DNA of 64,000 bases from Leptolyngbyaceae cyanobacterium. Its GTDB lineage: Bacteria; Cyanobacteriota; Cyanobacteriia; Cyanobacteriales; Aerosakkonemataceae. The stretch's first letter is position 1; every line of letters starts with the position of its first letter. The DNA lies in contig DATNQN010000084.1 of assembly GCA_036703985.1 (NCBI GenBank), positions 53,970 to 117,969 of the forward strand. Direction: 5' to 3'. This document shows positions 45,110 through 55,900 of this stretch, piece by piece. The translations under genes were made by a program, and so were the position numbers. Under the pieces are notes generated by a model. That model ran no database searches, was not told the DNA's origin, and worked only from the letters and a program-made list of their open reading frames with translations.

Positions 45110-46291
45110 ATGACAAATGACAATTCTACATTTACGCCTTTTCAGAAATTTCTGATCAGTTGGCTGTTAATTATCGTGACGGGTTGGGTAACTTGGATCG
45201 CGATCGCGTATATTGGAGAACAGATCAGCATTCTCTTAACAGCCGCCCTGATTGCATTTTTACTCAACTATCCGGTAAAAGTACTGCAATCGTTTTTACC
45301 TCGCGGTTTGGCAGCAGGCTTGGTATATTTACTAGCAGGGATTGCGGTAGCTTTTATTGCTTTGACGGTAGTACCGCCAGTCTTTAATCAAGGGCGACAA
45401 TTGATAATCGGCTTGCCTTCTTTGGTAGAATCCGCTCAAAGTCAATTAGACAATTTTCAAATTTGGAGTGTCGAACATAACTTACCTTTTGACGTGCGGA
45501 TTTTAGCTTCGCAACTTTTGGAACGCATCCAGGCGCAAGCAGAAGCGATCGCAGCCAAAGGTGTAGGCTTAGTAGTAGGCACGTTTAACTGGGTATTAGA
45601 TTTAATTCTGATTCTGGTGATCTCGTTTTATATGCTGATTGATGGGGAACGAGTTTGGCAAGCTTTCACCAGTATTTTTTCTCCCTCCATCCGAGAAGCT
45701 TTGACAGAATCACTGCAACGCAATCTTCAGCGCTTTGTTTCCGGTCAATTACTGTTAGGCTTATTTATGGCAGTTACCCTCACTTTGGCTTTTTGGGTAC
45801 TGCGAGTGCCGTTTTTCTTATTGTTTGCCGTCTTCATTGGTGTCATGGAAGTGATACCTTTTATCGGCGCGACTTTAGGAATTGCTACGGTAGTAATTGT
45901 AGTAGCTTTTATCGATTGGTTATTGGCGCTGCAAGTATTGGCAATTGCGATCGCATTTCAGCAAGTGAAAGATAATTTAATTGCCCCTCGCATTATGGGC
46001 AATTTGACAGGTTTATCCCCCGTGATCATTTTCATTTCTTTATTATTGGGGGCGAGATTAGGCGGACTTTTGGGAGTAATTTTAGCCATTCCCTTCACTG
46101 GTGCGCTCAAAAGTATCGCGGAAATTGTATTTGAGCCAACTTTACCACCCCAAACCGGATCTTTCTTTCACAATCCCTTTGCCGATGAACCCTTGCTACC
46201 TACTTCTAACGACGAATCAGAAAATATTTCTTCTACTTCTAAAAGACCCGCATTTTTGCAGAATATAAAGGCGATGAGGGAGAAGCGCTAA
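45110..46291 (+). CDS. AI-2E family transporter (PerM-like)
   Basis: This 393-residue inner-membrane protein has about eight helices. It has the family landmarks AALIAFLLNYPVKVLQSFLP, LILVISFYMLIDGERVWQAF, GVMEVIPFIGATLGIATVVI, QQVKDNLIAPRIMGNLTGL and LGARLGGLLGVILAIPFTGA. These proteins export small molecules or ions, and the autoinducer name is historical. The C terminus is a cytosolic tail of about 50 residues. It starts 56 bases after a related fragment. Confidence 0.93.
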   Translation: MTNDNSTFTPFQKFLISWLLIIVTGWVTWIAIAYIGEQISILLTAALIAFLLNYPVKVLQSFLPRGLAAGLVYLLAGIAVAFIALTVVPPVFNQGRQLIIGLPSLVESAQSQLDNFQIWSVEHNLPFDVRILASQLLERIQAQAEAIAAKGVGLVVGTFNWVLDLILILVISFYMLIDGERVWQAFTSIFSPSIREALTESLQRNLQRFVSGQLLLGLFMAVTLTLAFWVLRVPFFLLFAVFIGVMEVIPFIGATLGIATVVIVVAFIDWLLALQVLAIAIAFQQVKDNLIAPRIMGNLTGLSPVIIFISLLLGARLGGLLGVILAIPFTGALKSIAEIVFEPTLPPQTGSFFHNPFADEPLLPTSNDESENISSTSKRPAFLQNIKAMREKR

Positions 46292-46304
46292 CATCTTTTT
46301 CCTG

Positions 46305-46332
46305 ATGCGTTATGGCTTTAGTCATAACGCAT
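46305..46332 (+). terminator. Hairpin ATGCGTTATG/CATAACGCAT after AI-2E gene
   Basis: Perfect 10-bp arms surround an eight-base loop, 13 bases after the transporter stop. There is no U-tract, so it may be a dispersed palindrome rather than a classical terminator. Confidence 0.45.
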
Positions 46333-46964
46333 ATAATACCAAGTCCGAGTTAAAGACCCCCATGATAATGAACAGCCCCAGGCGCAAAGGGTACAAAGAG
46401 AAGAAGAAAAAGATAGAGGGGTAACTAACCCGGATTTAATATAAAATTATCTATGATATTTTCTCTACCTAAAGATAGAAATTAGCAGGGCAAATCCTTA
46501 AATGACGGTTAGTTTAAATTAAGAAAAAATAATTGTTTAGCTTTATTTCTCAAAAGGCTTTATCTAGAAGTAAGTTGATATCATAGAACGAATATAAAAA
46601 AGAATTCATTATCGAGAATCCCGAAGGCAATTAGGTAAGGTTTTATACCAATATTTAATTGGAGAGGTCAAAACCGAAAATTCATCTACCAGCGCCACGC
46701 CAATTTATTCTTAATTTTAGCGATTGACTTAGAGAATTAAGTATTATGGATAAATGTACATAGGCAGGGCGGGTTTTGACATAGAATAAAACGGGGTTGT
46801 ATATCGAGTACTCTAACTAAACCAGCCCCTACAAATCTACCTTCGGTTTTTCACACCTACCTACTTACTTCTCGATCGAAAATTAATTCATAAAAACTTT
46901 TCTGGGTGGCTTTCCAAAATTAATCAGTTGGCTTTAACAAAATTAAACAACTACGAATAACGCT
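46333..46964. other. Long intergenic region before the giant exoprotein gene
   Basis: These 632 AT-rich bases contain a MITE-like repeat (46738-46867). No gene, RNA or clear promoter box is recognised, but the promoter of the 10.4-kb gene must lie here. Confidence 0.35.
46738..46867. repeat. Dispersed MITE-like repeat, copy B
   Basis: This 130-bp relative of 9434-9566 shares TATGGATAAA near the left end, GGCAGGGCGGGT, the block CCCCTACAAATCTACCTTCG and the right end CACCTACCTACTTAC-like. The ends are weak inverted repeats. It has no coding capacity. Confidence 0.75.
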
Positions 46965-49900
46965 ATGTCAGCACCAATTTCTGTAGTAATAATTAATTAT
47001 AATCGCCAGCAATACTTGGGTTTTGCGATCAAAAGCGTTCTACAGCAGACAAACGGTGATTTTGAGCTATTAATTTGGGATGACGGATCGACAGATAACT
47101 CTGTAGAAATTGCCCGGGAGTATGCTAATCGCGATCGCAGAATCGAAGTAGTAGCAGCAACGCATCAAGGATATACCCGTTCTCTCAAAAGCGCGATCGC
47201 AAAAACTACAGGCACTTATATCGGATGGGTAGATAGCGACGATTTACTAGCACCGATGGCGCTGGCAGAAACGGTAAAAATATTAGAAAAAGAGCCACAA
47301 ATAGGTTTAGTTTATACAGATTATATAGATATCGACGAACATAACAACTTCATCGGTTACGGACAAAGATGCCGCATTCCTTACTCCCCAGAGCGGCTGT
47401 TAATTGATTTTATCACTTTTCACTTCCGCTTAATTCGCCGTAGCGTATTCGAGCAGGTAGGAGGGATTGACGAAACATTTGAATGCGCTCAAGACTACGA
47501 TTTGTGCTTGAGACTTTCCGAAGCGACGGAAGTTAGACAAATCAACGAACCATTATATTATTATCGTCACCATTCAGGTAGTATTTCTCAGCAAAAAAGG
47601 CTTCCCCAAATTCTCAACGCCTATAATGCAATGGTAAAAGCGCTACAAAGGCGTAAATTAGATCGAGAATGGGAAATTTACTTACAAATTTATCGAGAAA
47701 ATCAACAAATTCAAGGACGATTTTCTTTACAAAAAAAGAGAAATTCAAAAGTAGCTAATCTTCAGAAAGCTTGTTTGTGGTTGGCGGCAATTCCCATTGT
47801 GGGTAGTATTGGCATAACGCCAAGTTTTGCCCAATCAATCACGCCAGCACCAGACGGCACGAATACGATCGTAAATCCACAAGGTAATCAATATAATATC
47901 ACAGGCGGACAAACTTCAGGCGATCGGGCCAATCTTTTTCACAGTTTCACTCAGTTTAATCTCAATTATGGCGAGATTGCCAACTTTCAATCTGCCATTG
48001 AAATTCAGAACATTTTAGCTAGAGTTATCGGCGGCGACGCTTCCCGAATTAACGGATTAATTCAAGTAACGGGTAGCAATGCCAATCTATTTTTGATGAA
48101 TCCGGCTGGCATTGTATTTGGTGCAAATGCTAGTTTAAACGTACCGGGTTCATTTTTGGCGACAACTGCCAACGGGATTGGTTTTAATAATAACTGGTTT
48201 AATGCGGCTGGCACTAATAATTATTCTTCTCTGGTGGGAACGCCAAATAGTTTTGCGTTTACGATGCAGCAACCGGGAAGCGTAGTTAACTCCGGAAATT
48301 TAATAGTTGGAACGGGAGAAAGTTTAACTTTATTAGGTGGAAACGTTGTTAATACGGGAAATTTAAAAGCACCTGGAGGGCAGATTACCTTAGCATCAGT
48401 ACCGGGTGAAAAATTGGTGCGCCTCAGTCAGGAAGGATTTGTTTTAAGTTTAGATATTCAAATCCCAACAAAAAACGAAAATTTACCAAATAATTGGGAT
48501 TTACCAGTTTTATCTTTACCTCAGTTACTCACTGGCGGAAGTGGCGTTAATGCAACAGGTGTAAGCGTTAGCGAAGCAGGACAAATCGTATTGACAGGTT
48601 CCGGTATTCGCATTTCCGAAAATGGAAGCACTGCTATTGCATCTGGCAACATTAACGTTTCTGGAGAGAAAGGCGGACAAGTTAACGTATTAGGTAATAA
48701 AGTTGGTGTAGTCAGCAGCAACATCGATGCTTCCGGGATTAACGGCGGTGGTAACGTGCGAATTGGTGGCGACTATCGCGGCTTGGGAAAAGTACCGAAT
48801 TCCGAGATCGCATTTATTAGTAAGGATTCGACGATTAGCGCCGATAGTTGGCAAAATGGTGATGGTGGTCGAGTAATTGTTTGGGCGAATAAAACTACTT
48901 ATTTTGATGGTAAAATTAGTGCTGCTGGGGGGAAAAATGCAGGAGATGGGGGATTTATTGAAGTTTCGGGAAAAGAAAACTTAGTTTTTCAAGGAACTGC
49001 AAACGCTGCTGCGCCAAACGGAAAAACAGGTACTTTATTACTCGATCCCGCCATATTAACGATTACCGATAAAGCAGCGGGGACGGGAACTCAAGATACT
49101 AATTTGATTGATGGAAGTAATATATTAGCTAGCGATGCAGATAGCGGTGAAAACACCGTATCTTGGGGACAGATTGCCGCCTTGGGAGAAAATGCCAACG
49201 TAGTTTTAGAAGCAACCGGACAAATCACGATTGGCGATGTAACTGGTGCAACGCCTGGTGTAACGGAATTCAATTTAGTTAAATTAGGTTTGACTAGTGG
49301 CAGTTTAAAAATTACTTCGACTAGCGGTAGTATTGCATTTGCCGATGTTAACGATCTCATCCGCACGGAAGGCGGTGCAATTACATTTCAGGCGTTGGGA
49401 GGAACGCTAACTGCGGGAAGATTTAATACAACTGGCGCGGGGGGAGATAAATTTGGCAGCGTAAATTTAGAAGCAACAAATGATTTAGAAGTAGGATCGA
49501 TCGTAACTAATGGTGGGGAGATTAAACTCATTTCTACTAGTGGTAAAATTACCACAGACAACCTCGACTCTTCTTCCGATAATCAAGGTGGCGCGATATC
49601 CGTCAAAGCCAATAACGATATTACTATTAATGGTTTTACCGTTGATTCGAGAGGCGGTTTAACTGGTGGCAATGTTAATCTTACCAGCACTAACGGTAAG
49701 GTAGGTTTCGGATATGGCGGTATCAACACATCTAGTAGTGCGGGGACTGCTGGCGATATCCTCGTTAAAGCAGCAACTAATATTGAACTTGACTTTATAA
49801 ATGCTAAAGGTGCGACGGCTGGTGGAAATATTCAAATGACTGGGGATGAAATAAATTTTAGCGGTCCGATCGCAGGTGATACCATTATTCTCGAGCCTAG

Positions 49901-52900
49901 CACGACTGGTCGAGCAATTGCGATCGGTGACTCCCTAGAAGGTGCAGGCGCACTCAATATCACCACCGCAGAAATCGCTGACTTAGTTGATGGCTTTACT
50001 TCCATCACCATCGGACGCACGGATGGCACGGGTGCGGTTACCATTAACAATAAAGTCTTTTTCCAAGATGATGTCAAAATTCAGGGAGGTGCCATCACCG
50101 CCAATGGAAATATTATCTCACCGGGCAACGATCTCGATATCATTAGTAATGTTGGCAATATCGATACCACTAACGGGGAACTAAACACTTCTAGTCTTAG
50201 CGTTGGCGATGGTGGAGATATTACCGTCACCGCCAAAAACGGCAACATCACCATCGGCAATATTAATTCTAGTTCCGGTTTTAGCAATGCTGGCAAAGCT
50301 ACTTTTAGTGCTGCCAACGGTACTATTAACGTAAACGGTAACATTAATTCTTCTGGCGGTACTCAGGGAAGCGATATCACTTTCGAGACACCAGTCACCC
50401 TCACCAAAGATGCTACTTTCACGACAGGGAAAGTGACTGGCGATATAAATTTCAACAGCACAGTTGACGGTACGAAACAGTTAACTCTCACCGCAGGTAC
50501 ATCGGGAACTATTCGCTTTCAAGCAGTGGCGGGAAAAAACGCGCCGTTAGGTAAACTCGATATTACAGCTGCACAGAATATTGAAGTGACTGGTGGTATC
50601 TTCACCGCTAACAGCGACATCACTTTAAATAGTCCGGTAATTCTCAAAGGCGATAGCGAATTCAACGCGGGTACTGGCAAAATTACCTTTGGCACTACTT
50701 TAACAGGGGATATCTACAATCTCACCTTCACTACCGACAATCTTAATTTGCAAAATACCGTCACCGGAACGGGTAATCTTATAATTCAGCCTTTTACACC
50801 TAGTTTAAATATCCGACTTGGCGCAACGGTAGTGCCAGACCCGTCTATTTTAGATGTTGGTTCATCTTTGGCAAAATTACAAGATGGTTTCAGCTTGATT
50901 ACTCTAGGCAGAAGTGATGGCAGTGGTAAAATTGCGATCGAATCACCCATCACTTTTAAAGACCCGGTAACGATTCAATCACCAGTCGGAACGGGAACTA
51001 TCATATTTAATGGCAGTACTCTGACTGGTGTTGGCAATGCCTCGATTAATTTAATTGCCAATCAAAACATCACCACCGCCAGCATCATCGCACCCGCCGG
51101 CATTACCATCACCAGCAATAACGGCAATATAGATAGTAGTATCGCCGCACTAGACGCTTCCAACTCCACGGGTAAAGGGGGAGATATCACCATCAATACC
51201 CCCGGCGACTTTTTACATGGGGGTATTCTCGCCAAAGGTAATGGCGGCGATGGCGGAAAAATTACCGTTACCGCCGGGGGAGACATCATCGGAAGGGGAG
51301 ATGAGGATATTTCCTCTCAATCAGTTGGCGCAAGTGGAGGGGAAATTACTTTAGAAGCGGGTGGCGATATCATCACCGATGACATTTTATCCCCAGGCAC
51401 CATCAATGGCGGAAAAATTACTGCCATTAGCGGTGGCACAATTGATTTAACGAAAACTGGTAACATTACCGCAGGCGCGATATCTTGTTCCGGCGATGTT
51501 AATTGCAATGGTGGTAGCGGAAAAGGTGGGGATATCTTTTTTCAAGCCGTCAACGATATCATCGTTTCGGGATGGAATGCCAGTGGTGTGTTGGGTGGCG
51601 GTAAGATTGAAGTTACTAGCAGTAGCGGTGCGGTAAGTGCTTCTATGTCTTCTGCTGCTACGAATGGAGATGCTGGAGATATCACCGTTAAAGCATTTAA
51701 CAATATTACGGCAAGTGGGATAAATTCGAGTGCCGGTGGTAGTGGGAAAGGTGGCGCAATTACCGCAACGAGTACTGCTGGCACGATCGACACTTCTTCT
51801 GGTACAGTCAAATCTAGTTCGGCCAGTGGGATTGCAGGTGCGATCGCATTTGAGTCTCCCATCAATATTATTGTAAATGCGATCGACTCGACGGGCATCA
51901 TCGATACTGGCAACATCACTTTAACTAGCAATCAAATCAACTTTACCGGTGCTGCCAATTCCGTCAAAGGCAAAGGTATCATTCAACTACAGCCATTTAC
52001 GGCAAGTCAAAATTTAAATATCGCCGCCGCTGACTTTACCACTTTAGCAGATGGCTTTAGCGCGATCGTTTTTGGCAGAAAAGATGGCAGTGGCATCATC
52101 ACTTTAGCAAATCCGATTTCTTTTCAAGACTCGGTAACTATCCAATCTCCCTCCGGCACAATTTTAGTCGATGGTGCGATTACCGGAACTGACGACGCCA
52201 GCATCACGATTAACGGTGCGACAAATCTTAACGCCAATCTTACCACTGCCGATCGAAATATCACCATCACCGGCAATACCGCAATTGGCAAAAACGTCAC
52301 CATCTCCACTGGCGCAACAAGTGGCGGTGACATTCAATTCAATGGAAAAATTGATGGCAATAACGATATCACATTAGAAACTGGCATCGGAAATCTCACC
52401 GTCAGTGATGATATTGGTAGCGCTACTCGTCTCGGCAACATCATTATTAATAGTGGCAACAACATCACCGCCAAATCAATCACCGCCACCAGCATCACCC
52501 AAAAATCTGGAACGGGAACTACCAGCTTAGGCGCGTTAAATACCAACAGTCCTCAAGGGATTAACCTCACTGGCAATATCTTCAACCTTAACGGCATCGT
52601 CATCACCACTAACTCCGGCAATTTCATCATTAATAATAGTAGTCCTCTCACTCTCGTTGCCACCACCAACTTCTTCTTAGATGGTGCATTCAAACAAACT
52701 GGTGTTGGTGCAGTTTCCACCGCTGCCGATATCACCACTAATAATAATGATATAAGTTTCGCCAGTCCGGTTACTCTCATCGGAAATGTTGTTCTCAATT
52801 CCGATATCGGTGGCGGCGATATCCAATTTGGCAATATCGTCGATGGCAATTTCGATTTAACTTTAAAAGCCGGAACTGGCAACATCCTTTTTAATGCGCC

Positions 52901-55900
52901 AGTTGGCGAAGTTACTCGAATCGGTAATTTGATTATCGATAACGCCAACGATATCAAAGCAACTTCCATTACCGCTGCCAGCATCAACCAAAAATCAGGT
53001 GCGGGTACTTCCAATCTGGGAAATTTAGATACGAATACCGCCGCCGGAATTAATCTCAAAGGCAATAGCTTTATCCTCAATGGTAATGTCACCACTACCA
53101 ACGCTGGCGGTTTTATCATTGATAACGCCAGTCCGCTGACTTTAGCCGCGTCTAATAAAATTAACTTAGATGGTGTGTTCGCTCAAATCGGCGAAGGTAC
53201 GGTTTCCACTGCCGCCAATATCACTACTAATAATAATGATATAAGTTTCGTCAGTCCGGTCACCCTCACGGGAAATGTTACTCTCAATACTGGTGCTGGT
53301 GCAGGCGATATAGCATTTGGCGATATCGTGGATGGAAATTTCGATCTGATTTTGAGTCCCGGCGCTGGTAGTATCACCTTCGCTGGTGCAGTTGGCAGCG
53401 AAATCAGAATCGGCAATTTAATTATCGAAAATGCCAATGATATTACATCTGGCGGAATCATCGCCGCTAGCATCACCCAAAATGCAGGTACGGGTACTTC
53501 CACTTTCGGGAATTTAGATACGAATACCGCTACTGGAATTAACCTAATCGGAAATATCTTTAACCTCAACGGCAACGTGACAACTACCAACGGTGGCGGT
53601 TTCACGATAAATAATAACAGTCCGCTGAATTTAGCTGCCACTACCAATTTTAATTTAGATGGCGCGTTCAAACAAATCGGTGCTGGTGTAGTTTCCACCG
53701 CTGCCAATATCACTACTAATAATAATGATATAAGTTTTGCCAGTCCCGTCACTCTCACGGGAAATATTACTCTCAATACTGGCGGCAGTGGCGATATCGA
53801 ATTTAACGATATCGTTGATGGTAATCGCGATTTTACTTTAAATTCCGGTACTGGAAATATCACCTTTGGTGGTGCAATTGGTTCTCAAACGCGCCTTGGC
53901 AATTTAGTTATCGAAAATGCCAATGATATTTTAGCTAACGGTAGCATCACCGCCGCTAGTATCACCCAACAATCTGGTACGGGAACGACGATTTTGGGAA
54001 GTTTGGATACCAATACCCCCGCTGGCATCAACTTAACTGGCAACAAATTTAGTTTCAATTCCGCGATTACCGCCACTAACAACGGTGGTGTCACTCTTAA
54101 TAATAGCGGACAAGTAAATATTGCCGATACCGCTGATATGAACCTCACCGGAAAATTTAACCAAATCGGTCAAGGTTCCATTTTCACATCTGGCGATATT
54201 ACTACTAATAATAATGATATCCGCTTCGCCGCTCCCGTTATCTTAACAGGCAATGTAACATTTAATCCCGGTACTGCTGCGATCGTATTTGCTTCCACCT
54301 TATCCGCCAACAATAACCCCCTCACTCTAACCGCCGGACAGATTGATTTTGGCGATATCGTCAGCGGTACGAATACTTTAACGCTTCAGCCTGCCACCCA
54401 GGATGCGAATGTAGCAATCGGCACGCCAATATTGGGCGCGTTCAATATCACCACATCGGAAATTGCCTTTTTACAAGATGGTTTCAGCAATATTATCATC
54501 GGACGCGATGATAGCACTGGTAATACCACAATTAATAATGTCACGTTTTACAATCCGGTAACCATTCGTGGTGGTACTGGTGCAATGCAAGTCAATGGTT
54601 TAATTACTGGTATCGGTAATGCTTCCATTACCTTAGATAGCGCCACCACTACCTTAAATGCCAACATTACAACGGCAGGGGAAAGTATTGCGATCGGTCG
54701 TAGAATTATCTTAGGTAACGATGTCACCCTTTCTACTGGAAAAGCCGATATCGTTTTTAATGGTATCGTTGATGGCAACCGTCAACTCACACTGAATGCA
54801 GGTAGCGGAAACGTGCGATTTAATGGTGCGGTTGGTGCTGTCAATCCTTTAGCAAATCTGGATATCAACGGACAAAGAATTTTTGTTGCTGGTGGGATAA
54901 ATACTACTAACGGTTTATCATTTAATATCCCCATCACTCTCACCGATGATGCTACTTTCAGTGGTGGTGCGGGAAATGATATCGCTTTCAATATTATAGA
55001 TAACCAAGGCGATCGCGCTAATAACTTATTCCTCAATCCCGGTAATGGAAATGTTACCTTCAACGCACCAGTGAAAGGAATTGGCGATATCGTGATTAGT
55101 AGCGCCAATAATCTGACAGTTGCTTCTACGATTGAAGCAGCTAGCTTGCAACATTCCAATGGAACTGGCGAAATTAACTTGCAAGGAAATGTAATAACAA
55201 CTGGTGTCGGTGTAGACTTACGCACAGATGGCAGTATCCGCACCGCCGATATCATTTCTAATAATGGCAACATCACCGCCGTTAGCAATAACAGTAACGT
55301 AGAAGTTGGCAATTTAGATGCTTCCTCTGCCAAAGGTGCCGGAGGTGCGATCGCGCTTTATAGTGAAAAGGGAGCCGTCATCGGTAAAAATTTGCGATCG
55401 ACGGGAGAAACCGCAGGCGGTTCTGTTACTGTAGTGTCAGGCGATCGCATTTCTCTGGGCAACATCGATGTCAGCGCCACCGTTGGAAAAGGCGGTGTGG
55501 TATTCATCGACCCTCCCAATGATGTGGAAGTGGGAACTCTCAAAGCACAAGGCGGAAACGACGGCGCTGGCGGTAGTGTAGATATTACCACGGCTCGCTT
55601 TTTCCGATCCAATGGTTCGTTTATCGATCGCAACGGTATCGATAGCAGCATTTCCACCGCAGGCAGCACCAGTCCCGGTTCCATCATTATCCGTCATGGC
55701 GGCGGCGATTTAAACACCCCTTTTATTGTAGGTTCCTCCGCCGCGAACGGTTCATCAGCTGCCTTAACCACTGGCGTCGATACTATTGTACCTACCCAAA
55801 GCTTCCCCGGCCCGTTTACGATCGGTAATATCCAATTAATTACTTCTGCACCACCGCCACCACCGCCACCACCGCCAGAAACTGATATCCCGTCAGAAAT

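Noticed and set aside
52239..54197. CRISPR-like reading of the regular 489-bp period
   Set aside because: The units are long, contiguous and coding with no unique spacers.
51542..55333. Many long minus-strand open frames, some up to 226 codons, inside the giant exoprotein gene
   Set aside because: They are by-products of the repetitive, Asn/Thr/Gly-rich coding strand; the proteins are low-complexity Val/Pro/Leu strings that repeat with the sense repeats.
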